This document shows positions 19,701 to 27,670 of a stretch of DNA of 64,000 bases, piece after piece. The position numbers and the translations under genes are program-made. The notes beneath the pieces were generated by a model, which saw only the letters and a list, made by a program, of their open reading frames with translations, had not been told where the DNA came from and made no database searches. The stretch spans positions 1 to 64,000 of the forward strand of contig NZ_JAEMXM010000013.1 of NCBI RefSeq assembly GCF_016482785.1, in the 5' to 3' direction. This DNA comes from Paenibacillus alkalitolerans (GTDB lineage Bacteria; Bacillota; Bacilli; Paenibacillales; YIM-B00363). How positions within the stretch are numbered: the first letter of the stretch is position 1; the number at the start of each line of letters is the position of its first letter.

Positions 19701-20204
19701 AAGCTGTCCAAGCTGCAGGCTGTGTTCCGGGGCAACGCATTCGTGGAGTTTTTGGCGGAGAAGCAGCTGTACGGCGTGACGCAGGCCGCTTCCGAACGGC
19801 TTGCGCAATTGACGCGCGGCCGTTACGCGATCGAGGTCGATTCGAACGGCGGTTTTGTGATCCGCGACGATGCGAACGGCGGCATCCGCCGCCCGGTATC
19901 GACGTTGTCGGGCGGCGAAACGTTCCTGACGTCTCTAAGCCTCGCCTTGGCGTTGTCCGCTCAAATCCAATTGGGCGGCAAATATCCGCTCGAGTTTTTC
20001 TTCCTTGACGAAGGGTTCGGCACGCTCGATCCGGAGCTGCTGGACAATGTGGTCACCGCGCTCGAGCGGCTTCATGTCGAACGCTTTTCCGTCGGCGTCA
20101 TTTCGCACGTGCCGGAGCTGCAGGCACGACTGCCGCGCAAGCTGGTCGTCAGAGCGGCGGACCCGCTCGGCGCCGGATCCCGCGTGCGAATGGAAACGAT
20201 CTAA
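16770..20204 (+). CDS. sbcC: Exonuclease subunit SbcC (Rad50-like ATPase)
   Basis: 1144 residues. N-terminal ATPase half with FGPTGSGKSTILDAI, two long Ala/Glu/Arg-rich coiled-coil arms, a central zinc-hook CPVCGSTHHP near residue 545, and the C-terminal half with the ABC signature STLSGGETFLTSLSLALALS and Walker B FFLDEGFGTLD. This is the standard SMC/Rad50 layout; it clamps DNA and feeds SbcD. It is the last gene of the addB-addA-sbcD-sbcC unit. The coil regions have very biased Glu/Ala/Arg codons, which creates many long false open frames on other strands. Confidence 0.96.
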   Translation: MKPVTLTLAGLQSYREAQRIDFSALCEAGVFGIFGPTGSGKSTILDAITLAMYGSVERAGNSIQGIMNAMEDALSVSFEFELAEGTRRRTYRVERTYRRKTDGSVEQRLSRLTEVGVEAGSEDVVLADKSGEVTSMVEKLIGLSMTDFTRAVVLPQGKFSEFLGLKGRERREMLQRLFRLERYGDELAGRLAGRVRGVESRMRETAAELQGLGDASPQAVAAAEKELADASLSEQASLERLRAIEAKHAETARLWEWQGEARALEAERTSLSSREEEAAAMEAALADAAAADRLVPMADERREASNRAQRLEAECRRLEAAFKEAADRYAALREEHRAAELRLAEGEAPALVRLEQLRQAIELSEQVRAGEQSALSWAAAREKALMERDACAEALEKKTTLRTKALTKQNELRKEFVGCDVSADERRSVASAESARSAWAAAVKAAQAARAEADAYAKTVAGREAEVLRLEEQADGYLRRLLPLQDSLGRYAAELRETDTIVAGWERTLPEAIDSARADIAAGERKALALTLAQSLVPGESCPVCGSTHHPGIESSAGDEEHKRGQENRERLQSLEKLLTGVRSLSALVSREAAAAGNGLDRLFAALGVQNDTERESSAVDEAAAALDVADAGALSEAFEQRRTAVAEASEHIRGIAAEIGPALQQWEACRSRLRDASAALAAERGVKDTAVFKANALESDAASLGAAWAREFPGLTPETLEERMRDIERRDETARELRERLDKSEQFLAGIAAELEALQRELAEKDKALISAQAQEEAESRALALKRESLHRAAGDGGDPSEQARQLQASLERLREQERGLRAAAEESRLSSEDASRALAAGAEALKGARERLQETEDRWRKSLEASPFESEEEVLSKRLPEERRQALAESAARYRESVASVTARLEAVLARLGGRTVEEGEWKEAADSLESAKREREAALEARAAAERSAVQLREKHEQWMRLTKEHEQLADLHGKLSKLQAVFRGNAFVEFLAEKQLYGVTQAASERLAQLTRGRYAIEVDSNGGFVIRDDANGGIRRPVSTLSGGETFLTSLSLALALSAQIQLGGKYPLEFFFLDEGFGTLDPELLDNVVTALERLHVERFSVGVISHVPELQARLPRKLVVRAADPLGAGSRVRMETI

Positions 20205-20215
20205 CTTAATGTCAT

Positions 20216-20244
20216 TGACAACATCCATATGTTGTATTATAGTA
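20216..20244 (+). promoter_or_regulatory. Promoter of the nrdAB leader with overlapping palindrome
   Basis: TTGACA (20216-20221) and TATAGT (20239-20244) with a 17-base spacer. The spacer carries a palindrome, ACAACAT-CCAT-ATGTTGT (20219-20236). A second, similar box, ACAAC-TACATA-TTGT (20254-20268), lies just past the predicted start, about 33 bases centre to centre. This pairing and spacing resemble NrdR repressor boxes of ribonucleotide reductase genes; that identification is inference. Confidence 0.6.
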
Positions 20245-20273
20245 CCTCTATCACAACTACATATTGTATCGTA

Positions 20274-20440
20274 TAGGGTGCCCTGCCTAGCAGCAGGGCT
20301 TAATAGGGAAGACCGGTGAAAATCCGGCGCGGTCCCGCCACTGTAACGGACGAGCCCACAGCATTCATGCCACTGACCTGATCGGGTTGGGAAGGCGCTG
20401 ACGGGTGTAGACTCCGCAGCCAGGAGACCTGCCTTATACT
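20274..20440 (+). promoter_or_regulatory. Cobalamin (B12) riboswitch
   Basis: Core elements are all present in order: GCCACTGTAAC (from about 20337) preceded by the GGTGAAAATCCGG hairpin, and the B12 box AGCCAGGAGACCTGCC at 20418-20433, which matches the family consensus. The aptamer is followed about 100 bases later by an intrinsic terminator, so cobalamin binding should stop transcription before nrdAB. Known parallel: class I reductase genes under B12 riboswitches in Streptomyces. Confidence 0.95.
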
Positions 20441-20537
20441 TGAAACACTGAAAAACCTACGGAAGATAGGGGGGTGTTGTGCGAAACGCGCCGCGATCGC
20501 AAGATCGGGCGTCCGTTCGTTTGTCATTGCGCGCACA

Positions 20538-20573
20538 AGCATTGCTTTCATTCCGGGAGCAATGCTTTTTTTG
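20538..20573 (+). terminator. Expression-platform terminator of the B12 riboswitch
   Basis: AGCATTGC pairs with GCAATGCT around a 13-base loop and is followed by a run of T. It lies downstream of the cobalamin aptamer and upstream of the tandem repeats, so transcription reaching the repeats and nrdA must pass it. Confidence 0.85.
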
Positions 20574-20578
20574 TTTTT

Positions 20579-21131
20579 GGCGGAGAAACTCCGGTTACAA
20601 GGCGGAAAATCGTGTCCACGACGCGAAATAGCCGGACAAACTCCGGTTACAAGGCGGAAAATCGGGTCCGCGACGCCAAATAGCCGGACAAACTCCGGTT
20701 ACAAGGCGGAAAATCGGGTCCGCGACGCCAAATAGCCGGACAAACTCCGGTTACAAGGCGGAAAATCGGGTCCGCGACGCCAAATAGCCGGACAAACTCC
20801 GGTTACAAGGCGGAAAATCGTGTCCACGACGCCAAAGAGCCGGAGAAACTCCGGTTACAAGGCGGAAAATCGTGTCCACGACGCGAAATAGCCGGAAAAA
20901 CTCCGGTTACAAGGTGGAAAATCGTGTCCACGACGCCAAATAGCCGGAGAAACTCCGGTTAGAAGCCGTAAAATCGGGTCCGCGACGCCAAATAGCCGGA
21001 AAAACTCCGGTTACAAGGTGGAAAATCGTGTCCACGACGCCAAATAGCCGGAGAAACTCCGGTTAGAAGCCGTAAAATCGGGTCCGCGACGCCAAATAGC
21101 CGGAAAAACTCCGGTTACAAGGCGGAAGCCT
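20579..21131 (+). repeat. Eleven-copy 52-bp tandem repeat in the nrdA leader
   Basis: The segment CTCCGGTTA recurs at exact 52-base steps: CCGGTTA begins at 20591, 20643, 20695, 20747, 20799, 20851, 20903, 20955, 21007, 21059 and 21111. Units 2-4 are identical; units 7-8 and 9-10 are an identical 104-bp duplication. Each unit has a potential hairpin, CCGGAG-AAA-CTCCGG or variants (CCGGA/TCCGG with CAAAC or AAAAC loops). 52 is not a multiple of three, so this is not a coding repeat. There are no spacers, so not CRISPR. It ends about 70 bases before the nrdA start. Confidence 0.97.
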
Positions 21132-21201
21132 GGTCCAATAGGCGCTTTCTTGTTACAGAAAATTATAGATGAATCTCAAACAAAAGGAGAAACAAACCGC
21201 T

Positions 21202-23427
21202 ATGGAAATTGTCAAAAGAAACGGTGCCAGAGAAGAACTTGTCTTCGCGAAAATGAAAAAAGTGATCGATTTCGCGTGTGCTCCCCACAAGGAGACCGAT
21301 CCGCTGGAGCTGGAAGCCGCGCTGCTCCCGCTGTTTCGCCACGGCATGACGACGAAGGAGATCCAGAGGCTGCTCATCCAAACCGCGGTGGAAAAGACGA
21401 GTGTCGAACAACCGGAGTGGCAATTCGTCGCCGCAAAACTATTAATCTACGATCTCTACAAAGAGGCGGGTATCAACCGGCAGTACGAAACGTTCGGCTA
21501 CGGCGACCTCTACACGTTAATCGCCGATCTCACCGAGCGCGGCCTCTACGGCAAATACATACTAGAAACGTACACGAAATCCGAAGTAGACGAGCTTTGC
21601 GGCTATATCAAACCCGAGCGAGACTACCTCTTCAACTATATCGGGCTCAAAACTCTAGCAGACCGATACCTGATCAAAGGACGAGGCAAAGAGGTGCTGG
21701 AGCTTCCGCAAGAGCTGTTCATGGGCGTCGCGATGCACCTGGCGATGAAAGAGAAAGACCGCGTTCATTACGCAAAGCAATTCTATGACGTGTTAAGCAA
21801 GCTCGAGATGACGGTGGCGACGCCGACGCTCGCGAACGCGCGCAAGCCGCACCACCAGCTTTCTAGCTGTTTCATAGACACCGTCCCGGACGATCTATGG
21901 GGCATCTATCAAGTGGATCAAAGCTTTGCGCAAGTATCGAAGCACGGGGGCGGCATGGGCATCTACATCGGCAAGGTGCGCAGCAGAGGCTCAGACATCC
22001 GGGGGCATAAAGGAGCGGCGGGCGGCGTCGTTCCGTGGATCAAAAACTACAACAATACCGCTCTTGCCGTCGACCAGCTGGGCGTGCGTTCGGGCGCGGT
22101 GGCCGTCTACTTGGACGTGTGGCACAAAGACATCTTGGATTTTCTCAACTTGAAGACGAACAACGGCGACGACCGGATGAAGGCGCATGACATTTTCCCC
22201 GGGGTGTGCATACCCGACGAGTTCATGAAGCAGGTGCAGCAGCGCGGAACGTGGTACTTGTTTGACCCGCACGAGGTTCGCGCCGTCATGGGCTTTTCGC
22301 TCGAGGACAGCTGGGGGGACGAATGGTTGCGACGGTACGCGGCTTGCATCGGCAACCCTGCCCTAAGCAGGGATGAAATCCCGGCCATCGACATCATGAA
22401 GCGTATAATGACCAGTTCGTTCGAAACAGGCACACCGTTCCTGTTTTTCCGGGACACGGTCAACCGCTCGAACCCGAACAAGCACGCCGGCATGATCTAC
22501 TGCTCGAATCTGTGCACCGAGATCGCGCAGAACGGCAGCGCCACCGAGCTGGAGCAAATGTTCCACGAGGACGGCGTCATCACGACGCGCATGCGCGCAG
22601 GAGACTTCGTCGTATGCAACCTGTCGTCGCTCAATCTCGGGCGGGTGCGCACGAAGGAGGACATCGAGCGGGTCGTCTCGCTGCAGATGCGCATGATGGA
22701 CAACGTGATCGACTTGAACCGCTATCCTGTACCGCAGGCTGAAATCACGAACAAGAAATACCGGGCGGTCGGACTCGGGACGAGCGGGTACCACCAGCTG
22801 TTGGCGGAAAACGGCGTCGCTTGGGAATCCGAAGAGCATTTGCAAACGGCCGACGAGCTGTACGAATGGATCAACTATTGCGCAATCAAAGCTTCCAAAG
22901 ACATCGCCAAAGAGAAAGGCGCCTACCCGATGTTCGAAGGGAGCGAATGGCAAACCGGCGAGTACTTCAAACAGCGCGATTACGCCACCTCCGAATGGAG
23001 CGAGCTCCAAGCCGAAGTTGCGAAATACGGCGTGCGCAACGCATGGATGTTCGCGATCGCGCCCACCGCATCGACGTCTCTCATCGCCGGTTCGACGGCG
23101 GGTATAGATCCGGTGTACAGGAAGTTCTTCGTCGAAGAGAAGAAAAACGCCGTCATCCCGCAAACCGCTCCGAACCTCGGGCCGAAAACGATGTGGTTCT
23201 ATAAGGAGGCGCACCGGATCGACCAGCTTTGGAGCATACGCGCGGCGGGCGTCAGACAGCGCCACATCGACCAGTCTCAATCGTTCAACTTGTACATCAC
23301 GCCGGAGCTGTCGGCGCGGGAATTTCTCGAGCTGTATATGGCTGCCTGGGAAAACGGTCTGAAGACGGTGTATTACTGCCGCAACCAAAGTCTTGAAGTG
23401 GAAGATTGCGTCTCTTGCTCGGCTTAA
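21202..23427 (+). CDS. nrdA: Ribonucleoside-diphosphate reductase, class Ia alpha subunit
   Basis: 741 residues. Reduces ribonucleoside diphosphates to deoxy forms using a radical supplied by NrdB. The N-terminus (VKRNGAREELVFAKM...) is an ATP-cone, the activity-control domain typical of NrdA rather than NrdE. Catalytic residues seen: C223 (LSSCF) and C472 (VVCNLSSLN) as the redox pair, C438 in SNLCTEI as the thiyl-radical site, and the C-terminal shuttle CVSC (C736, C739). The ATG at 21202 is chosen because AAAGGAG precedes it; the gap is longish. No nrdI or nrdH is nearby, which also argues for class Ia. Controlled by the upstream B12 riboswitch. Confidence 0.96.
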   Translation: MEIVKRNGAREELVFAKMKKVIDFACAPHKETDPLELEAALLPLFRHGMTTKEIQRLLIQTAVEKTSVEQPEWQFVAAKLLIYDLYKEAGINRQYETFGYGDLYTLIADLTERGLYGKYILETYTKSEVDELCGYIKPERDYLFNYIGLKTLADRYLIKGRGKEVLELPQELFMGVAMHLAMKEKDRVHYAKQFYDVLSKLEMTVATPTLANARKPHHQLSSCFIDTVPDDLWGIYQVDQSFAQVSKHGGGMGIYIGKVRSRGSDIRGHKGAAGGVVPWIKNYNNTALAVDQLGVRSGAVAVYLDVWHKDILDFLNLKTNNGDDRMKAHDIFPGVCIPDEFMKQVQQRGTWYLFDPHEVRAVMGFSLEDSWGDEWLRRYAACIGNPALSRDEIPAIDIMKRIMTSSFETGTPFLFFRDTVNRSNPNKHAGMIYCSNLCTEIAQNGSATELEQMFHEDGVITTRMRAGDFVVCNLSSLNLGRVRTKEDIERVVSLQMRMMDNVIDLNRYPVPQAEITNKKYRAVGLGTSGYHQLLAENGVAWESEEHLQTADELYEWINYCAIKASKDIAKEKGAYPMFEGSEWQTGEYFKQRDYATSEWSELQAEVAKYGVRNAWMFAIAPTASTSLIAGSTAGIDPVYRKFFVEEKKNAVIPQTAPNLGPKTMWFYKEAHRIDQLWSIRAAGVRQRHIDQSQSFNLYITPELSAREFLELYMAAWENGLKTVYYCRNQSLEVEDCVSCSA

Positions 23428-23487
23428 CCGCTCGAATCAAGCATTCCGCGGGAACATTTTTCATCATAAGAAGGGATTTGAAAATAC

Positions 23488-24525
23488 ATGGTATTGGAAA
23501 AGAAGAAGCTGTTTAACGAGCGCGGGGACCGGGATTGGGGCAAGCGGCGCATGATCGGCGGCAACACGACGAACTTGATCGAGCTCAATAACGTGAAATA
23601 CGAGTGGGCGACGAAAATGTACCGGACGATGATGAACAACTTTTGGATACCGGAAGAAATTCCGCTCGCTCAGGACGCCAAGGATTACAAAGCATTATCA
23701 CAGGAAGAGCGTCAGAGCTACGATAAGATCATATCGTTCCTCATCTTTCTCGACTCGCTGCAAACTTCCAACTTGCCGAACATCAACGAGTACATTACGG
23801 CTCCGGAAGTAAATCTCATATTGACGGTGCATGCGTTCCAGGAGGCGGTGCACAGCCAAAGCTATTCGTATATCCTCGACAGCGTCTGCCCGGCGGAGGT
23901 GCGGGACCGGATTTACAACGAGTGGAGAGAGGACGAGCACTTGCTGGCCAGAAACCGGTTTATCACCGACTTGTACGAACGGTTTTTGGAAGATCCGTCG
24001 GAGACGAACCTGCTGCGCACGATCATGGCCAATTATATTTTGGAAGGAATTTATTTCTACAGCGGCTTCAGCTTCTTCTACGCTCTCGGCCGGCAGGGCA
24101 AGATGCTCGGCACCGTGTCGGAAATCAAATATATACAGCGGGACGAGCTCACCCATCTGGCGCTGTTCCAAGGCATCTTCCGCGAGCTGCGGCGGGAAAA
24201 TCCGGAGCTGTTCACGCCGGAGATGGTCGAGGAGCTGCGCGGGATGATGCGCACCGCCGTCGAGAACGAAATCGCTTGGGGCCAATACATTACCCGCAAC
24301 ATGATCGCAGGCTTGAGCGATGAAATCATCGACCGGTACATCAAGTATTTGTCCAACGAGCGGCTTCGCAAGCTGGAGCTCGCGCCGCTCTATCCGGAAG
24401 TTTCGGAACATCCGATGAAGTGGGTGGAAAGCTTCAGCAACATGAACGGGATGAAGACGGACTTTTTTGAGCAAAAGGTGACGAATTACACGAAATCCGC
24501 GAATTTGAACTGGGACGAGCTGTGA
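23488..24525 (+). CDS. nrdB: Ribonucleoside-diphosphate reductase, beta subunit
   Basis: 345 residues, a ferritin-fold di-metal protein. Metal ligands and radical tyrosine are all in place: D89 (FLIFLDS), E119 and H122 with Y126 (EAVHSQSY), E186 (ILEGIYF), E220 and H223 (RDELTHL). It generates the tyrosyl radical passed to NrdA. The C-terminal tail, which docks to the alpha subunit, ends in NLNWDEL. It begins 60 bases after nrdA with its own GAAGGG site and is surely co-transcribed. Confidence 0.96.
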   Translation: MVLEKKKLFNERGDRDWGKRRMIGGNTTNLIELNNVKYEWATKMYRTMMNNFWIPEEIPLAQDAKDYKALSQEERQSYDKIISFLIFLDSLQTSNLPNINEYITAPEVNLILTVHAFQEAVHSQSYSYILDSVCPAEVRDRIYNEWREDEHLLARNRFITDLYERFLEDPSETNLLRTIMANYILEGIYFYSGFSFFYALGRQGKMLGTVSEIKYIQRDELTHLALFQGIFRELRRENPELFTPEMVEELRGMMRTAVENEIAWGQYITRNMIAGLSDEIIDRYIKYLSNERLRKLELAPLYPEVSEHPMKWVESFSNMNGMKTDFFEQKVTNYTKSANLNWDEL

Positions 24526-24598
24526 TAACGGGATAAGGCGGCGAAGTTCTCCGAGATGCCGTGCTTGATTTTTTGCGAGTGCAAGTAGCCTTTTGCCC

Positions 24599-24856
24599 AT
24601 GGGTGAATATACATATCACCATGGGAGGTGTATTCCGACGGAAAAAAAACAAGCGCAGGAACTCGTGAAAAAACATATGCACAAATACGTGCTCGTTCAA
24701 TTGAAGGACGGAACGAGCATCGACGGCATCGTCGTGGAGATGGACGACGACAATGTATACTTAGCGGTGCCGATGTCCGACGCGGAAGCGATGGCCGATA
24801 TGCGCCGCGCTGTTGGCGCTTTCGCTGCTCCCTTATTATTAAAGTTTACCGGCTGA
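24599..24856 (+). CDS. Small basic-acidic protein with Sm/SH3-like strand pattern
   Basis: About 85 residues; not firmly assigned. The core KKHMHKYVLVQLKDGTSIDG followed by IVVEMDDDNVYLAVP has the bend-and-strand pattern of Sm/LSm or Hfq-like barrels (strand, DG turn, strand, D-rich turn, strand), and the tail is Ala/Leu-rich. The start is uncertain: the ATG at 24599 has only a weak ribosome site, while GGGAGG (near 24621) sits inside the frame, so translation may begin later, perhaps at a rare codon. It follows nrdB by about 70 bases. RNA binding is a guess. Confidence 0.55.
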   Translation: MGEYTYHHGRCIPTEKKQAQELVKKHMHKYVLVQLKDGTSIDGIVVEMDDDNVYLAVPMSDAEAMADMRRAVGAFAAPLLLKFTG

Positions 24857-24963
24857 ACTCGCGTGACCGCAAACGCGAGTTTCGGCGTATGAAGGTTGGA
24901 CGAGCGGTTCGTTTTTCGTTAAAATGTGGAAAACGACATCCCGACGGAGGTATGCGAAGAACG

Positions 24964-25305
24964 ATGGACTGCATTTTTTGCAAAATCATTGAAGGATCGA
25001 TCCCTTCGAAGAAAGTGCTCGAAACCGACACCGTGCTCGCGTTTCACGATATTCAACCCGCCGCTCCCGTACATATTTTGATCATTCCGAAGAAGCATAT
25101 AGCCACTATGAACGACGTTGAGCGTGAAGATTTGCGCTTGCTCGGCGACATACATCATGCGGCGCAGCAAATCGCCGAGCAGTTCGGCATCAAGGAGCGG
25201 GGATACCGGCTGATCAATAACTGCGGGCCGGAAGGCGGACAAGTCGTGTATCATCTGCACTATCACTTGCTCGGGGGGCAAAAACTCGGAGCGATCCATC
25301 ATTAA
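24964..25305 (+). CDS. HIT family nucleotide hydrolase/transferase
   Basis: 113 residues, a histidine-triad protein of the Hint branch, which hydrolyses nucleoside phosphoramidates. Seen: the N-terminal CIFCKII segment with the paired cysteines common in bacterial HIT proteins, AFHDIQPAAPVHILIIPKKH in the middle, and the triad HLHYHLLGG near the end. Start placed at 24964 because homologues begin with MxDCIFCKI; an ATG four codons earlier abuts the GGAGG. Followed by the rpsU promoter. Confidence 0.93.
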   Translation: MDCIFCKIIEGSIPSKKVLETDTVLAFHDIQPAAPVHILIIPKKHIATMNDVEREDLRLLGDIHHAAQQIAEQFGIKERGYRLINNCGPEGGQVVYHLHYHLLGGQKLGAIHH

Positions 25306-25322
25306 CCGTTCATTGTTTTAAG

Positions 25323-25352
25323 TTGACACCCTGTTTCCTTTTCACATATAAT
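25323..25352 (+). promoter_or_regulatory. Sigma-A promoter of rpsU-yqeY
   Basis: TTGACA (25323-25328) and TATAAT (25347-25352) with an 18-base spacer, about 55 bases before the rpsU start. Confidence 0.85.
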
Positions 25353-25406
25353 ATTGTCTGATATACCATGTTTCTTGGAGTGAATGGTCGGAGGGAGGGA
25401 AAACAG

Positions 25407-25580
25407 GTGTCCGAAACAAAAGTTCGCAAAAACGAGACGATCGACGCTGCTCTTCGCCGCTTCAAGAGATCAATCTCCAAAGACGGCGTTTTAGCGGAAG
25501 TAAAAAAACGCAGACATTACGAGAAGCCGAGCGTGAAGCGCAAGAAGAAGTCCGAAGCTGCCCGCAAGCGGAAATACTAG
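25407..25580 (+). CDS. rpsU: 30S ribosomal protein S21
   Basis: 57 residues with a GTG start, eight or so bases after GGGAGGG. The very basic composition, the [18 protein letters not shown] segment and the Lys/Arg-rich tail ([17 protein letters not shown]) are those of bS21. The open frame extends 13 codons upstream but those include the leader and ribosome site. It is the first gene of the rpsU-yqeY unit, as in Bacillus. Confidence 0.97.
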   Translation: MSETKVRKNETIDAALRRFKRSISKDGVLAEVKKRRHYEKPSVKRKKKSEAARKRKY

Positions 25581-25594
25581 GAGGCTTTTAACCG

Positions 25595-26038
25595 ATGAAC
25601 TTGAGCGAACGTTTGAACGAAGACATGAAACAAATGATGAAGAGCGGCGATAAGTTTGCCCTCAGCGTCATCCGTATGATTCGTTCATCGGTCAAGAACG
25701 TGGAAATCGATCAGCGCAGGACGCTCAGCGACGAAGAAGTGCTGGATATCCTTACCCGTGAGATGAAGCAGCGAAAAGACGCCCTCCAGGAGTTCGAGAA
25801 AGCCGGCCGTGAAGACCTTGCCGACACCGCGAAAGCCGAAATTGAAGTTATACAGCGTTATATGCCTCAACCGCTTACCGAACATGAACTTCAAGCGATC
25901 GTCCAAGAGACGATCCAAGAAGTAGGTGCATCCTCCAAGAGCGACATGGGGAAAGTGATGAGCGCATTAATGCCGAAAGTGAAAGGACGCGCCGAAGGCC
26001 GATTGGTTAACGAGACCGTCCAGAGGCTGTTGTCATAG
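25595..26038 (+). CDS. yqeY: YqeY/GatB-related protein
   Basis: 147 residues. An all-helical protein resembling the tail domain of GatB amidotransferase; free-standing YqeY is conserved next to rpsU in Firmicutes, and its exact role is not established, though a link to tRNA-dependent amidation is assumed from the fold. Seen: SLNEDMKQMMKSGDK-like N-terminus (here SERLNEDMKQMMKSGDK) and the DMGKVMSALMPKVKGRAEG motif. AGGAGG lies ten bases before the ATG. Ends at a clear terminator. Confidence 0.93.
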   Translation: MNLSERLNEDMKQMMKSGDKFALSVIRMIRSSVKNVEIDQRRTLSDEEVLDILTREMKQRKDALQEFEKAGREDLADTAKAEIEVIQRYMPQPLTEHELQAIVQETIQEVGASSKSDMGKVMSALMPKVKGRAEGRLVNETVQRLLS

Positions 26039-26052
26039 TTATACGAGATGCG

Positions 26053-26087
26053 AACGCTCCCGAAAAATTTATTCGGGGGCGTTTTTT
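26053..26087 (+). terminator. Intrinsic terminator after yqeY
   Basis: ACGCTCCCGAA pairs with TTCGGGGGCGT around an A/T loop, followed by six T. Confidence 0.9.
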
Positions 26088-26091
26088 GCTA

Positions 26092-26148
26092 AACATAAGA
26101 ATTGAAAAATCAAAATGTGAAATCTTAAGTTGCAAGAAAAACTTCCTT
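26092..26148 (+). repeat. Dispersed hairpin-plus-tail element, copy 1
   Basis: AACATAAGAATT (26092-26103), 16-base loop, imperfect arm AAATCTTAAGTT (26120-26131), one base, then CAAGAAAAACTTCCTT (26133-26148). The same order occurs in reverse orientation at 43126-43192 with perfect arms, and the first arm alone at 51012-51023. Non-coding, between the yqeY terminator and the nfeD-like gene. Confidence 0.7.
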
Positions 26149-26270
26149 AAACGGACGTACCCGCTTCTTCGAATTACTTCGATCGGAGTTTTTCTTATAA
26201 TATTGAAACAGCAGGATTTTTTATGCGTATACATCTTAGGAACAAAAAGATCGGAGGGTTGTATATAAGA

Positions 26271-27641
26271 ATGAAATCGATACGGTTCGGTTTGTGCGCC
26301 GTGCTGATCCTCGGCTCGCTTTTGTCTTGGTTGGCCGGTGCCGCCGCCGGTGCGGAAGATGGGCAGGATGCGCCAGATGCTGCGAATGGTGTCGCCGTTA
26401 TTCCGGTAAACCAGACGATTGAGACGGGGCTGCAGAAGTTTATGGAACGGGCGTTTGCGGAGGCGGAAGCCCGGGGGGTCCGGACCGTCGTGCTGGAGAT
26501 CGATACGTTCGGCGGACGTGTGGACGCCGCGAGCGATATCGGCGCGCTGATCCGCAACAGCACGATGGAAACCGTAGCTTATGTGAACGGGGAAGCGATA
26601 TCGGCAGGAAGCTACATCGCCTTGAACGCAGACCGCATCTACATGCGTCAGGGCAGCACGATCGGTGCCGCCGCGGTGGTTACGGTGTCGGGCGAACGGG
26701 TGACGGATTCGAAGATCGTCTCCATGTGGGTCGGCGCGATGAGCGGGGCGGCGGAAGCGACAGGGCGAAACCCGGACATCGCCGTCGGGATGGTTGACGA
26801 AACGGTGAAAGTCGAGATGCCGGAAATCCCAAGAACGAAAGAGCCGGGCCAATTGATTACACTGACGGCGGAAGAAGCGGTAAAAGTCGGGTATGCTTCG
26901 GCGGTGGTCGATTCGTTGGAGCAAGTCATGAAGGAGCTCGGAGTTTCAGATTACGATACGATCGAGCCGACTCTGGCGGAACGCCTCGCCAGGGTGCTGA
27001 CGCATCCCGCGACAACGACAATATTGTTTATTTTAGGTTTGGCCGGACTGCTGATCGAGCTGCTCGTACCCGGATTCGGAGTGCCGGGCATAGTCGGAAT
27101 TTGTTCGTTCGCGCTGTATTTTTTGGGCAATTATGTCGCGGGATTTGCGGGGGTGGAGCATTTGGCGCTGTTTATTGCGGGCGTGCTGCTGCTGGTGCTG
27201 GAATTGTTCATTCCGAGCTTCGGCATACTAGGCATTCTGGGGATCATTTCGTTGATCAGCGGCGTGGTGATGGCTGCATACGACACAGGCAATGCGCTTG
27301 TATCGCTCGGCATAGCCGTACTTGCCGCGGGCGTCATCGTGGCGGTGTTCGTTCGCTATTTTAAGCATAAAGGTGTTTGGAACCGCTTCATCCTTAAAGA
27401 GGAGCTTCGCACCGAGGAGGGATACGTCTCCCATAAAGCGAAGAACGAATTGATCGGCCGGACGGGAACGGCAGTGACGCCGCTTCGCCCGTCGGGGGTC
27501 GTACAGATCGACGGCGAACGTATCGACGTAGTCACGTACGGAGATTGGATCGCTGCGAATGCGAAGGTGGAAGTAGTGGAAATCGAAGGTGTTCGCGTCG
27601 TCGTTAGGGAGGTCTCTCCCTCGCCCGGCGAAAACCGATAA
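26271..27641 (+). CDS. NfeD-family membrane protease-like protein
   Basis: About 456 residues, the long form of NfeD. Signal peptide at residues 1-25 ([20 protein letters not shown]). Then a ClpP-like (S49-related) serine protease domain with [11 protein letters not shown] carrying the likely catalytic Ser and a [10 protein letters not shown] segment. Four or five membrane helices follow, then a C-terminal OB-fold ([14 protein letters not shown]). It pairs with the flotillin gene 29 bases downstream; in the family NfeD and flotillin/SPFH proteins act together in membrane microdomains. ATG at 26271 chosen after GGAGGG. Confidence 0.9.
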   Translation: MKSIRFGLCAVLILGSLLSWLAGAAAGAEDGQDAPDAANGVAVIPVNQTIETGLQKFMERAFAEAEARGVRTVVLEIDTFGGRVDAASDIGALIRNSTMETVAYVNGEAISAGSYIALNADRIYMRQGSTIGAAAVVTVSGERVTDSKIVSMWVGAMSGAAEATGRNPDIAVGMVDETVKVEMPEIPRTKEPGQLITLTAEEAVKVGYASAVVDSLEQVMKELGVSDYDTIEPTLAERLARVLTHPATTTILFILGLAGLLIELLVPGFGVPGIVGICSFALYFLGNYVAGFAGVEHLALFIAGVLLLVLELFIPSFGILGILGIISLISGVVMAAYDTGNALVSLGIAVLAAGVIVAVFVRYFKHKGVWNRFILKEELRTEEGYVSHKAKNELIGRTGTAVTPLRPSGVVQIDGERIDVVTYGDWIAANAKVEVVEIEGVRVVVREVSPSPGENR

Positions 27642-27670
27642 ATCATTTTGGACGAAAGGTTGTTGAAACG

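Noticed and set aside
20474-20683. Upstream open frame across the riboswitch terminator (69 residues)
   Set aside because: Runs into the repeat array, the G-rich site is too close to the GTG, and the product has no protein-like features. A shorter frame from GTG at 20479 has better spacing but also reads through the terminator.
20579-21131. CRISPR array
   Set aside because: The 52-bp units are contiguous with no unique spacers, and no cas genes are present.
22363-23388. 341-residue minus-strand frame inside nrdA
   Set aside because: Shadow of a strongly conserved gene; no ribosome site or domain.
24628-25305. 225-residue frame joining the small Sm-like gene region and the HIT gene
   Set aside because: The N-terminal part is the wrong frame of the upstream gene; the HIT protein has its own ribosome site and conserved start.
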